From NCBI GenBank assembly GCA_964510535.1, contig CAZECG010000005.1, positions 42,442 through 106,441 of the forward strand: a stretch of 64,000 bases of DNA, given 5' to 3'. Below the pieces are notes generated by a model. That model saw nothing but the letters and a program-made list of their open reading frames with translations. It was not told the DNA's origin and ran no database searches. The translations under genes and the position numbers were made by a program. How positions within the stretch are numbered: the stretch's first letter is position 1; each line of letters begins with the position of its first letter. This stretch comes from JAJPXC01 sp964510535 (GTDB lineage Bacteria; Bacteroidota; Bacteroidia; Bacteroidales; Muribaculaceae). Of the stretch, positions 1 through 8,579 are shown piece after piece.

Positions 1-1
1 C

Positions 2-1270
2 GACGTGACGAAACTCAACGAAAAAGCTCCATGTCCGAATGAAAAAACCATAAGGGATGTCTGCGATGTCGCAGAGGACCCCGACGACCCCGACACATAC
101 TATGCCGCCAGTTTATGGGAGGGCGTTTTTAAACTTACCAAAAACGCTGATGGTGAATATGTGGAGGCAGATCACTACTACACTGACAACTCTACTTTCT
201 ACTATGATAATAAGAATGGAAATTTTGTAGCCGTTCCCGCGATGGCATTTGACCGATTCGGCAATTTGTGGTGCATAAACGGTAAACTATTAGCGACGGA
301 TACCGAATATCCAATTCACATTTTACCCGCTGCCGCCCGTAAAAAAGAAGTTGTCACTGCATCTGATTGGATTAGATTGCCAATCAATAATTTAGGTTCA
401 TCATTCGATTCAAGAATACTTATTTGTAAATATTCAAACATGGTATTCGTGCTTGACGGCACCTATGGCACGCGTCTCCTTGCTTACGATACAAAAGGTA
501 CTGCAAGTTTCGACGACGACACCTACTACATTTGGGAAAAATGGGCTGACCAGGATGGCAAGGAAATCACCCAGGGCCGCGCGACATCAATCGTAGAGGG
601 GCTTGACGGTAAGGTGTGGATTGGTACCGCCAACGGCATCATTGAAATTTCAAACCCGACTGAGGCCACCAACCCCAACATGATGTTCAACCGTATAAAG
701 GTGCCGCGAAACGACGGCTCGGGATTTGCCGACTATCTTCTTGACACACAGCAAGTGTTGTCGCTCGCTGTTGACGGCGCTAACAGAAAGTGGGCCGGTA
801 CCCAGTCATCAGGTCTGTTCTATATCAGTGCCAACGGTGATGAGATTATCGAAAGCCACGACATCGACAACAGTGTATTGACCGACAACTGCATATATGC
901 GCTCGCCTGCGACTTGAATGGAAGCGACGTGTTTGTCGCAACCCCCGACGGAGTCTTCCGCTACAACAGCAAGGTCGCGCCCGGAGCCGACGATTACTCC
1001 AATGTCTACGCGTTCCCCAATCCCGTCCGCCCCGGCTACACCGGTTGGATAACCATCAAAGGTCTAATTGACGGCTCGCGCGTGAAAATTGCCGACGCGT
1101 CGGGAAGCGTATTCCTCGACACTGTCTCAGAAGGAGGTATGGTAACTTGGGACGGTTGCAACCGTAACGGTGAGCGGGTACGCACAGGCGTTTACTATGT
1201 CTACGCTTCAAAGAGCGGCGAAGGGGTAAACACCCAGGGAGCAGTCACAAAGATACTTGTGGTGAATTAA
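2..1270 (+). CDS. porZ: PorZ-like type IX secretion protein, C-terminal part (5' end outside window)
   Basis: The open frame runs in from the window edge, so the true start is upstream and about half of a usual 750-800 residue PorZ is present. The visible part contains beta-propeller repeats of the two-component-regulator type (for example GLDGKVWIGTANGI and DGANRKWAGTQSSGLFY) and ends in an immunoglobulin-like type IX sorting domain with YAFPNPVRPGYTG near residue 335 and GVYYVYAS close to the C-terminus. PorZ is a surface protein needed for loading anionic lipopolysaccharide onto type IX cargo. The assignment rests on propeller plus sorting-domain architecture; another two-component-regulator propeller protein is possible. 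Confidence 0.75.
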   Translation, partial: DVTKLNEKAPCPNEKTIRDVCDVAEDPDDPDTYYAASLWEGVFKLTKNADGEYVEADHYYTDNSTFYYDNKNGNFVAVPAMAFDRFGNLWCINGKLLATDTEYPIHILPAAARKKEVVTASDWIRLPINNLGSSFDSRILICKYSNMVFVLDGTYGTRLLAYDTKGTASFDDDTYYIWEKWADQDGKEITQGRATSIVEGLDGKVWIGTANGIIEISNPTEATNPNMMFNRIKVPRNDGSGFADYLLDTQQVLSLAVDGANRKWAGTQSSGLFYISANGDEIIESHDIDNSVLTDNCIYALACDLNGSDVFVATPDGVFRYNSKVAPGADDYSNVYAFPNPVRPGYTGWITIKGLIDGSRVKIADASGSVFLDTVSEGGMVTWDGCNRNGERVRTGVYYVYASKSGEGVNTQGAVTKILVVN

Positions 1271-1304
1271 TTTGCAGGCTACCGTCAAAATTTGATTTGG
1301 ATAG

Positions 1305-1832
1305 ATGGAAACAAGTTTGAAATATACCGACGAAAACGACAAATGTTACGGTGTCACGGGTATGGCTATCGGCATTGTAGCCCTTGATAGCGAGGAGTTG
1401 CTCGACTCTTTATCGCTTGATACCGACTCGGGCGACTCGGTGAAATTCACATCGGAATACTACTTTTCAGGCAATCCGAGACTTTCGGCTAAAATCGCAT
1501 GGAACGAGATATTACGCCACTTCCAGCTATCTATCGCCATGATGATTTCAAATGTCATGTGCCGGCACTATGTAAGTCGACACGCCACCATTAGCGACGA
1601 TATACGAAAAGCGATGATGGAGATAGCCACTGTCGAGGGACGCGACACCTGTTCGCTTGACGACGATGAAATAAACGGTATGTTTGTCAAAAGCTACAAC
1701 TATCTTCACCGACTATTTAATCACACAGGTGTCCAAGCCGTTGCCAACGACTTCGCCAGCACTCTATCGGCGCGGCGCAGCTTGACGCGGAGCGAGGTTG
1801 TCGAAGAACTGCGTGCGCTTGCCATGCTCTGA
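1305..1832 (+). CDS. Conserved-looking hypothetical protein, 175 aa
   Basis: I do not recognise this protein. It begins 34 bases after porZ and probably shares its transcript. It has no signal peptide or membrane segment, is acidic at the N-terminus (many Asp/Ser around residues 28-45), and the rest is predicted mostly helical, with a central stretch ISNVMCRHYVSRHATIS carrying two His and one Cys. A strong hairpin terminator lies about 36 bases after the stop, so porZ and this gene seem to form one unit. The position after a type IX secretion gene might hint at a link to that pathway, but nothing in the sequence shows it. Confidence 0.7.
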   Translation: METSLKYTDENDKCYGVTGMAIGIVALDSEELLDSLSLDTDSGDSVKFTSEYYFSGNPRLSAKIAWNEILRHFQLSIAMMISNVMCRHYVSRHATISDDIRKAMMEIATVEGRDTCSLDDDEINGMFVKSYNYLHRLFNHTGVQAVANDFASTLSARRSLTRSEVVEELRALAML

Positions 1833-1868
1833 AATCACTAAATAATCATCTCCCGATAATAATTGACC

Positions 1869-1896
1869 AAAGGCGCGGCTATCAGGCTGCGCCTTT
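1869..1896 (+). terminator. Hairpin terminator after the 175-aa gene
   Basis: Perfect 8-base stem AAAGGCGC (1869-1876) pairing with GCGCCTTT (1889-1896), followed by a T-rich stretch. Confidence 0.65.
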
Positions 1897-1931
1897 GTCG
1901 CTCACGATTTTTCTATTCGAGATATTTATCT

Positions 1932-1939
1932 TAAATTTG
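1932..1939 (+). promoter_or_regulatory. Bacteroidota -7 element for the GT2 gene
   Basis: TAAATTTG fits the TAnnTTTG consensus and lies about 30 bases before the start codon at 1971. A T-rich block at 1908-1913 is a weak -33 candidate. Confidence 0.5.
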
Positions 1940-1970
1940 TTGAGTTGCCACAACGAAACGGTTTTATGAC

Positions 1971-2999
1971 ATGGAGAACTTAAACGGCAAAATATCAATC
2001 TCGGTGATTATGCCCGTTTACAATGCCGAAGATTTTCTTGAAGACTCTGTCGGCAGCGTAATTTCACAGACATACGGGAATTTTGAATTGATATGTTTCA
2101 ACGACGCTTCAACCGATAACTCTTCTAAAATACTTCATCGATATGCCCAAGCCGACAAACGGATAAAGGTTATCGACTCCCAGATAAATGTGAAACAAGG
2201 AGGTGGCAGGAACCGCGCTCTCGCCATCGCTAAAGGCGAATATGTAATCTTCCTCGACGCTGACGACAAATTTGATATAGACGCGTTAAAACAATGCGCC
2301 GACGCAATCCTAAAATCAAATGCCGACGCAGTTTTTTTCGACTACGCACAATTTTCCCAAAGCGGCTTACAACAAACAATCTCTCCTTTAGGAAGCGATT
2401 CGGCTGATACGTCAACCGAACAGCTTAAACGAAGACTTGTCCTATACCCTACCCCCGTATGGACCGCGATGTATCGCCGCGCACTGATAACCGACAACAA
2501 TCTATACTTTCCTGAAGGTGTGTTTTATGAAGACAACGCCGTTGCCCTCGCCATCCAGCTATCAGCTCCAAAAGTTGTAAAAATCAGCAAACCTCTATAT
2601 CATTATCGCATCGACAACAGCTCCGTTACACGCTCGACAGACAACTACCGCTTCTTCGACAGAATCTCATCGGCCGAAACCCTGCTGGACCATCTCCGCC
2701 GACTGAGAATATATGAAAAATACCCCGATGAAATCAACTATTTGATTATCAACCAATACCTCGTGCACACAGTCTACGGCGCAATTTACCGCTTTACCGA
2801 TGTCGCCACTGACCGCATCAAGCAAGTGCGCCGCGGCATCAACAAACTAATCCCCGATTGGAATAAAAACCCATACTGGCAGGCTCGCCCATTATCACAA
2901 CGCATCAAATTCGCCACCCACGCAACCATGCCGCGCTTGATAAAACTCCTCTCAAACATTAACCGCCGCCTCCGCGGCAGTAATCTGACGTTTTTGTAG
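1971..2999 (+). CDS. Family 2 glycosyltransferase, 342 aa
   Basis: An N-terminal GT-A domain is clear: SVIMPVYNAEDFLEDSVGS near residue 11, FNDASTDNS near residue 42, and the DxD-type metal-binding segment FLDADD near residue 95. The C-terminal part resembles the tail of capsule and LPS transferases, with a cluster of Tyr/Arg residues but no membrane segment. It probably transfers a sugar from a nucleotide donor to a surface glycan on the cytoplasmic side of the inner membrane. It stands alone, with its own -7 promoter element, well away from the polysaccharide operon at 30-41 kb. Donor and acceptor cannot be inferred. Confidence 0.88.
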   Translation: MENLNGKISISVIMPVYNAEDFLEDSVGSVISQTYGNFELICFNDASTDNSSKILHRYAQADKRIKVIDSQINVKQGGGRNRALAIAKGEYVIFLDADDKFDIDALKQCADAILKSNADAVFFDYAQFSQSGLQQTISPLGSDSADTSTEQLKRRLVLYPTPVWTAMYRRALITDNNLYFPEGVFYEDNAVALAIQLSAPKVVKISKPLYHYRIDNSSVTRSTDNYRFFDRISSAETLLDHLRRLRIYEKYPDEINYLIINQYLVHTVYGAIYRFTDVATDRIKQVRRGINKLIPDWNKNPYWQARPLSQRIKFATHATMPRLIKLLSNINRRLRGSNLTFL

Positions 3000-3020
3000 T
3001 AAAAAACAGAAAGAGTTTCT

Positions 3021-3028
3021 TAAATTTG
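3021..3028 (+). promoter_or_regulatory. -7 element TAAATTTG upstream of the DUF4886 gene
   Basis: The match to TAnnTTTG would give a 5' leader of roughly 115 bases before the ATG at 3150. The leader contains no ORF that I can support. Confidence 0.45.
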
Positions 3029-3149
3029 CCAAACCAAGCCTCATTTGCGACAGCCTCATTGACAGCACAGCAGCTTGATAATGCTTGCCGGCGGCACCAT
3101 ACTCGACGAGCATAGCTTCTAACTCATCATAAAAGAAATAAGTTATCAC

Positions 3150-3881
3150 ATGAAACAGATTTCAATAGCGATTATCGTCACGCTGCTCGCAGCGTTTATG
3201 GCGCAAGCTCAAAAGCCGGTGCGCATACTTTCGTTGAACAACAGCCTCATTGAGGTAAATGGCCAGACGGCGATGTTTAACGCGATGGCGGCTGCCGACG
3301 GACTCGACATGAGGTGGGAGAAACGCACTCAGCTCGGTCGCACATTGCTGTTCCATTACAACGACGAGCTGTCGAAAAGCCTTGTAGCATCCCAGCCTTG
3401 GGATATCATCATTTTACAGGAACAGAGTTCGCTGCCGCGCACGATGCCCGAGACGCTTCTTGAGTCAGTGAAACTGTGGAAAAAATTTATTTTGGCCAAC
3501 TGTCCGAATCCGCAAGCCGAGATAATCGTTCCGATGAACTGGGCGTATTCCGGCGAGTGGGAGAGTTTCAAGGCTGATTCGCAGGCTCTCCACAAAAGTT
3601 TCATGAACGTCGCCCGCGACATCCCCGGAGTGCGCGTATGCCCGGTGGGCGATGCCGTGGCTGACGTCTTTGAGCGAGGGGGAGCGAGCGCGGCTGGATT
3701 GCTTTACAATGACTATTGCCATCCGTCGCTACGAGCGTCGTATCTCGCGGCGTGTATGGAATACGGTATGATAACGGGTCGGGACCCCGCTGCCATCACT
3801 TTCGTCCCCGAAGGCCTTGACCGTGCGGTTGCCAAAGAGATGCGGGAATTAGCGTCGCGTTTCGCTCCGTGGCGGAAGTAG
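3150..3881 (+). CDS. DUF4886 SGNH-hydrolase-like exported protein, 243 aa
   Basis: The first 20 residues form a signal peptide ending AFMAQA. The mature protein matches the DUF4886 family, an SGNH-fold group common in gut Bacteroidales: block I appears as LSLNNSLIE with a candidate nucleophilic Ser, then WDIIILQEQSS near residue 89, and a late DYCHPS segment supplying the Asp/His pair. The substrate is unknown; carbohydrate esterase activity is the usual guess. The block I sequence NNSL differs from the more usual GNSF, so activity is not certain. A 13-base direct repeat overlaps the 3' end of the gene. Confidence 0.8.
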   Translation: MKQISIAIIVTLLAAFMAQAQKPVRILSLNNSLIEVNGQTAMFNAMAAADGLDMRWEKRTQLGRTLLFHYNDELSKSLVASQPWDIIILQEQSSLPRTMPETLLESVKLWKKFILANCPNPQAEIIVPMNWAYSGEWESFKADSQALHKSFMNVARDIPGVRVCPVGDAVADVFERGGASAAGLLYNDYCHPSLRASYLAACMEYGMITGRDPAAITFVPEGLDRAVAKEMRELASRFAPWRK

Positions 3882-3902
3882 GGTTGCCTCGCTCCGTGGC
3901 GG
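3863..3902. repeat. Short direct repeat spanning the stop codon
   Basis: CGCTCCGTGGCGG occurs at 3863-3875 and again at 3890-3902, the first copy inside the DUF4886 gene and the second just after its stop. It looks like a small local duplication. Confidence 0.6.
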
Positions 3903-3989
3903 GTTATCCTCTGCGAGGGGGAATCACGGTCTCTAACAGCCGCTGTGGTAATTGTTGGGGAATTAGTGGTGAGAAACGAATTATTTGAG

Positions 3990-3997
3990 TAAATTCG
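3990..3997 (+). promoter_or_regulatory. -7-like element TAAATTCG for cysE
   Basis: A one-base variant of TAnnTTTG located 25 bases before the cysE start. The same variant octamer, followed by CGTT, precedes the alpha-amylase gene at 15706. Confidence 0.45.
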
Positions 3998-4022
3998 CGT
4001 TGTAATATACTGGAATAGTAGC

Positions 4023-4943
4023 ATGGTAACGCCCGAACCTCACGATTGTGTGATGAGTGCGACAGTAGCCCGACTGTCGGCACAAGAAAATCTTAAAAGT
4101 ATGTGCCACATGAGATGGCGCGGCGAGCCGTTACCGTCACAAAAAGCTGTGGCTGAAATGATTGAGCTGTTCCGGGCACTGATTTTTCCCGGATTTTTCG
4201 GCAACAGCGATGTCAACCGAAACAACATTGTCTATCATACCGGTGTGTCGCTTGAGCGGCTCTATGAGCTTCTTGTCGATCAGATAGCCGCCGGCATGGG
4301 TTTCGCCGACGACTGTGAGGAGAAGCCTGATGTCGATAGCTTGAAAAGGATGGGATGCGAAAAGGCAGACAGTTTCGTCAGCCGGCTGCCTGAGTTGCGA
4401 CAGCTGCTTGAGGCTGACGTGATAGCGACCTACAACGGCGACCCCGCCGCCATTTCGACCGAGGAGGTGATTTATTGCTACCCGGCTATCAGAGCGATTG
4501 CCAATTACCGCATGGCCCATCTGCTGGTGGAGCTTGGGGTGCCGGTGATACCGCGCATGATTGGGGAGCAGGCCCATAGCGAGACCGGCATCGACATCCA
4601 CCCAGCGGCGACGATAGGCCGAGCGTTCACCATCGATCACGGCACGGGCGTGGTGATAGGCGCTACAGCCCGCATAGGCGACAATGTGAAAATCTACCAG
4701 GGTGTCACGCTCGGAGCAAAGAGTTTCGATACCGACTCCGACGGTAATCTGATTAAGGGAATACCCCGCCATCCTATTATAGGCAACAATGTGGTCATCT
4801 ATTCCAACGCCACTATCCTTGGCCGTATCACCATCGGCGACGGGGCTGTGATAGGGGGCAATCTCTGGGTCACAACCGATGTGGCTCCCGGGGAGAAATT
4901 AGTACAAGCAAAAGCAGACAATATATTAAGATTCAAACAATGA
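4023..4943 (+). CDS. cysE: Serine O-acetyltransferase, EpsC/CysE type
   Basis: This enzyme makes O-acetylserine from serine and acetyl-CoA, the first committed step of cysteine synthesis, in the cytoplasm. The 306-residue protein has a helical N-terminal part of about 180 residues followed by a left-handed beta-helix of hexapeptide repeats (GIDIHPAATIGRAF, IDHGTGVVIGATARIGDN, YQGVTLGAKSF). The DHGTG motif holds the active-site His. The long N-terminal part and the motif order match the EpsC type usual in Bacteroidota. Its stop overlaps the next start by ATGA, so it is translationally coupled to the rRNA methyltransferase; no functional link between the two is evident. Confidence 0.92.
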   Translation: MVTPEPHDCVMSATVARLSAQENLKSMCHMRWRGEPLPSQKAVAEMIELFRALIFPGFFGNSDVNRNNIVYHTGVSLERLYELLVDQIAAGMGFADDCEEKPDVDSLKRMGCEKADSFVSRLPELRQLLEADVIATYNGDPAAISTEEVIYCYPAIRAIANYRMAHLLVELGVPVIPRMIGEQAHSETGIDIHPAATIGRAFTIDHGTGVVIGATARIGDNVKIYQGVTLGAKSFDTDSDGNLIKGIPRHPIIGNNVVIYSNATILGRITIGDGAVIGGNLWVTTDVAPGEKLVQAKADNILRFKQ

Positions 4944-6643
4944 AAGAGGAATTTGAAATGGTCGCCAAGACATTCCAAGGCTTAGAGGATGTCCTCGCCG
5001 AGGAACTGCGCGGCATAGGTGCCAAGAACGTTGAGCCGGGAAGGCGCATGGTCTCCTTTGAAGGTGACCTCGAGACGCTTTATAAGGCCAACCTTTGTTG
5101 CCGCACGGCGTTGAGGATTCTCAAGCCCATATATAAATTCATAGCCGAAGACCCCGAAAGTCTCTATGAAATGGTCAAGGAGTACGACTGGAATCAGATT
5201 CTGACGCTCGACAAAAGCTTTGCCATCGATGTGACGGCATATTCCGACGAGTTCACCCACTCTCGTTATGTGACCTATCGCGTAAAAGATGCCATAGTCG
5301 ACTATTTCAAAGACCGTTTCGGCCCCGATTCGCGCCCCAAGGTGCGTCTGACCGGTGCCGACGTGATGATTAATGTGCATATCTCCGGCGACCGCGTCAC
5401 CCTGTCGCTTGATTCCTCGGGCGAATCGCTACATAAACGCGGTTACCGCGTGGCGCAGACCGAGGCCCCGATTAACGAGGTGTTGGCAGCCGGCATAATT
5501 CTCAAGAGCGGATGGCGGGGCGAATGCCCCCTTGTCGACCCAATGTGCGGCTCCGGAACATTCTTGGTGGAAGCGGCTTTGATAGCAGCCAATATCAACC
5601 CGGGTATCTATCGCAAGGGATTCGCGTTTGAGCAGTGGAAAGATTTTGACCCTGAGCTATTTGACCGTCTGTATAATGACGATTCCGATGAACGCGACGT
5701 TGACTTCAAAATCTACGGTGCCGACATCTCGCCCCGAGCCGTGTCTATCGCCGAAGCCAACATTAAAAGCGCGGGCGTAGGCCGCTACATAAATCTCCAG
5801 GTCAAGCCACTGTCGCAATGGACCGAGGCCCCATCGTCGCCCGAAGGCGGAGTGCTTGTCACCAACCCTCCGTATGGCGAGCGTATCAGCGTCGAGGATA
5901 TGGATGGCCTCTATGAAATGATAGGTCAAAAACTGAAGCGCGTGTTTACCGGCTATCACGCATGGATTATAGGCTACCGCGAGGAGTATTTCCAGAAAAT
6001 CGGGCTCGCTCCGTCGACCAAACTCGAGCTATTTAACGGCGCGCTCGACTGCGAGCTGCGCGAATACATCATATTTGACGGGGATTACAGCTCTTTCCGA
6101 GCCGCCGGCGGACGTATCAAGGGCCTCGACGACGAGAAACCCGACCGCCGCATGACCCGCCGCCGTCCCGATGACCGCGAGTGGAAACGCGAAGCCCGCG
6201 AAAAAGGGTTTGGTGGCAAGGACTCGCGCGAGCCGCGCAACAAATTGGAAGAGCGTTACCGTCCTAAATCCCCTCGTTTCCGCCGCGAAGAAGGTGACGA
6301 ACGCCGTGAACGTTTTGACCGTGGAGACAAACCCCGCTATGGCCGCGACGGCGGCAAACCGAGCTTCGATAAGGATTCAAAGCCACGGTTCAGCCGTGAA
6401 GGCGGCAAACCGCGTTTCAACCGCGACGCTCCTAAACCGAAAGCGGGTGGCGAGTTCATACAGAAGCCCGACTTTGACCTCGGACACGATGACAATCCGC
6501 TCGCGCAACGTCGCAACATCGACGCTCTCAAATCAATCACCGGGCGCAAACCGTCGTTGCCCCCATCGTCGGGGACTATTATGCGCAGCCGCCGCGGATG
6601 GAAAGACAACAGTAAAGGCTCAAATGAAAAAGAAGATAAGTAG
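4940..6643 (+). CDS. THUMP-domain RlmL-like rRNA methyltransferase with Arg/Gly-rich tail, 567 aa
   Basis: A class I SAM-dependent methyltransferase of the RlmL/YpsC family, which methylates guanine N2 in 23S rRNA. The N-terminal ferredoxin-like and THUMP part (residues 1-165, starting KTFQGLEDVLAEEL) binds RNA. The catalytic domain shows the SAM-binding DPMCGSGTF near residue 198 and the catalytic NPPYGE near residue 309. After about residue 395 comes an unusual tail of some 170 residues, extremely rich in Arg, Lys, Gly, Asp and Pro, with loose repeats of the type GGKPRF(N/S)RD. The methyltransferase core normally ends near residue 390-400, so this tail is an extra RNA-binding or phase-separating region by appearance. 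The coding sequence overlaps the next start by 20 bases. Confidence 0.9.
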   Translation: MKEEFEMVAKTFQGLEDVLAEELRGIGAKNVEPGRRMVSFEGDLETLYKANLCCRTALRILKPIYKFIAEDPESLYEMVKEYDWNQILTLDKSFAIDVTAYSDEFTHSRYVTYRVKDAIVDYFKDRFGPDSRPKVRLTGADVMINVHISGDRVTLSLDSSGESLHKRGYRVAQTEAPINEVLAAGIILKSGWRGECPLVDPMCGSGTFLVEAALIAANINPGIYRKGFAFEQWKDFDPELFDRLYNDDSDERDVDFKIYGADISPRAVSIAEANIKSAGVGRYINLQVKPLSQWTEAPSSPEGGVLVTNPPYGERISVEDMDGLYEMIGQKLKRVFTGYHAWIIGYREEYFQKIGLAPSTKLELFNGALDCELREYIIFDGDYSSFRAAGGRIKGLDDEKPDRRMTRRRPDDREWKREAREKGFGGKDSREPRNKLEERYRPKSPRFRREEGDERRERFDRGDKPRYGRDGGKPSFDKDSKPRFSREGGKPRFNRDAPKPKAGGEFIQKPDFDLGHDDNPLAQRRNIDALKSITGRKPSLPPSSGTIMRSRRGWKDNSKGSNEKEDK

Positions 6644-8444
6644 CATATTGCGCAGGCTGTTTCCCGCTTCGTTGTGGACAGCCCGTTTCTCCTATTGGTG
6701 GGTGACATCATTGCTCACGCTCCTTGTCTTCGACTTGCTATGGATGAGCCAGACCACTTTCCGCCCGTTCTGTTTCTTGCCGTTTTGGCCTTATCTGTTC
6801 CTCTCGGCGACATTGCTATCCATTCCGGCGATGTTCACCCGCAGCCGTTGGGCCCCCGGTTTGCTGCTGTTCGCCGTCGACTGGGTGATGGTGGCCAACC
6901 TGATGTATTGCCGCACATATTTCAACGCCATACCGGCTCAAAGCTATCTGCTCGCGGGGAATCTCTCTGACTTCACCGACAGTGTCGCCGACTCGTTCAG
7001 TTGGCTTTATCTGTTGCTTCCTCTGCTCACTGTGACGGCAGTTGCGATATATCCGTCGGTCGCCGACCGACGCGACGCGCGGCCGCGACCCCTCCCCTAT
7101 CTCGTTACCATCGCAGGCCTGTCGCTGTTGGCTTGGGCTGCCGACGCTTGGCGCGGAGGCCCGATGAAGCATATGGACGGGCTTAGCATAAACTGCTATA
7201 AATCGACCTGCATAACCCCGGTATATACAATAGGCGGATTCGTTGTCCACGACATACTGAGAGCCAAAGAGGAACTTACTCCCGAGATTGAGGCGGAGAT
7301 TGCGGGGTGGCTCGACACGCACCGTCAAATGTGCGGGCTGCCTGCGGTAGACTCGTTGGCGAGACAACACCCCGGACGTGAAAATTTGGTGATAATTCTG
7401 TGTGAGTCGCTTGAAAGCTGGCCGCTTGAGAAATCGGTGGAAGGTGTCGAATTGACCCCTTACATGAATTCTCTTATCGCCGACACCACAACATTTTTCG
7501 CTCCAAATGTCGTAACGCAAGCCGCCAATGGCCGTTCGATTGACGGTCAGTTGCTGACGCTCGCCGGTATGCTGCCCATGCGCAACAGCGTCTATTCCTA
7601 CGAGGCAGCCGACAACACTTTTTACACGCTTCCAAAAGCTATGCGCGAACACGGAGGACGCTCATATATACTCACCTGCGACAAGCCCTACGTTTGGAAC
7701 CAGATTCGTGTGGCGGATGCTTTCGGGGTGGATACACTCATCCACCACACCTCATGGAATAACAATGAGCCGGTCGGGTCAGCCCGCCGCTTGAGCGACG
7801 GTGGATTCATGGCTCAGAGTGTCGAGAAGCTGCGCCGCGGAGAGATATGGCCGGCGGGAGAGCGCGCATTCTTGATGTGGGTCACATATTCAGGGCACAA
7901 TCCGTTCCGCCTCCCTGAAAAGCTACGCCGTGTCGATTTCAAAGGGGATTACCCTGAGATGGTGAAAAACTATATGATAACCGTCAACTACACGGATCAT
8001 TCGTTGGCCACACTGATAGAATACCTCAAGACGCGTCCTGACTATGCAGAAACTATGGTGGCGATAATCGGCGACCATGAAGGCCTTGCCGACCGCCGCA
8101 AGGAAGCGATCAGGAACCAACATTCACGGGAGTTTGTCGATGCCGGGCAACACACACCGCTCATAGTCTTGAACTCGCCTGTGCCGGGTCGTTACGATGG
8201 TCAATTGGGGCAAGTCGATGTTTACTCGACGTTGCTTGATTTGATGGGTTGGAGTGACTATAGCTGGCATGGCATGGGGCAATCGGTGCTTGATCCCGAT
8301 TTCCCAGGGGTGGCGATAGGTTTCGCCGACGATATGTACGGCGACTCTGACGGCATTGACTCGCTGCGGCTCGACCACTTGCGGCGCGCCCGTGACGTAA
8401 GTGACAAAATACTGAAATTTAACCTGCTTAACACCGCTAATTAA
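6624..8444 (+). CDS. LTA-synthase-like membrane sulfatase/phosphotransferase, 606 aa
   Basis: The N-terminal 170 residues hold about five membrane segments (for example WVTSLLTLLVFDLLW), followed by a periplasmic alkaline-phosphatase-superfamily domain. Visible motifs are ILCESLESWPLE near residue 258, the nucleophile region NGRSIDGQ near residue 305, and the metal-binding GDHEG near residue 480. Relatives move phosphoglycerol or phosphoethanolamine groups onto surface glycolipids; the substrate here is unknown. I chose the ATG at 6624, where a normal membrane-protein N-terminus begins. The frame is open back to 6171, but that part is only the out-of-frame reading of the methyltransferase tail. 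Codon-level overlap suggests coupling to the methyltransferase gene. Confidence 0.87.
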   Translation: MKKKISSILRRLFPASLWTARFSYWWVTSLLTLLVFDLLWMSQTTFRPFCFLPFWPYLFLSATLLSIPAMFTRSRWAPGLLLFAVDWVMVANLMYCRTYFNAIPAQSYLLAGNLSDFTDSVADSFSWLYLLLPLLTVTAVAIYPSVADRRDARPRPLPYLVTIAGLSLLAWAADAWRGGPMKHMDGLSINCYKSTCITPVYTIGGFVVHDILRAKEELTPEIEAEIAGWLDTHRQMCGLPAVDSLARQHPGRENLVIILCESLESWPLEKSVEGVELTPYMNSLIADTTTFFAPNVVTQAANGRSIDGQLLTLAGMLPMRNSVYSYEAADNTFYTLPKAMREHGGRSYILTCDKPYVWNQIRVADAFGVDTLIHHTSWNNNEPVGSARRLSDGGFMAQSVEKLRRGEIWPAGERAFLMWVTYSGHNPFRLPEKLRRVDFKGDYPEMVKNYMITVNYTDHSLATLIEYLKTRPDYAETMVAIIGDHEGLADRRKEAIRNQHSREFVDAGQHTPLIVLNSPVPGRYDGQLGQVDVYSTLLDLMGWSDYSWHGMGQSVLDPDFPGVAIGFADDMYGDSDGIDSLRLDHLRRARDVSDKILKFNLLNTAN

Positions 8445-8458
8445 CTCAAAACGCTGCG

Positions 8459-8490
8459 ATTTTCATCGTTGGGGAACGACAGATGAAAAT
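8459..8490. other. Bulged hairpin in a convergent intergenic region
   Basis: ATTTTCATC (8459-8467) pairs with GATGAAAAT (8482-8490), and within it CGTT-GGGG-AACG adds four more base pairs. There is no T run after it, so it is not a classic terminator; it could be a transcript-end or processing structure. Confidence 0.5.
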
Positions 8491-8518
8491 ATGCGTAAAT
8501 CCTACGAATAATAGCGGC

Positions 8519-8552
8519 AAAGGGAAGTTGGGCTATTGCTCTGCCTCCCTTT
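8519..8552. terminator. Probable bidirectional terminator
   Basis: AAAGGGA (8519-8525) pairs with TCCCTTT (8546-8552), with T residues continuing on the plus strand. It sits between the convergent sulfatase and LD-carboxypeptidase genes. Confidence 0.55.
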
Positions 8553-8579
8553 TTCGTTGTCTGATTTTTGGTGGAAAAC

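Noticed and set aside
4137..4772. 211-codon minus-strand ORF opposite cysE
   Set aside because: Fully antisense to a confidently identified enzyme and without recognisable domains.
6816..7652. 278-codon minus-strand ORF opposite the sulfatase gene
   Set aside because: Antisense shadow of a gene with clear catalytic motifs; no promoter or ribosome binding site of its own seen.
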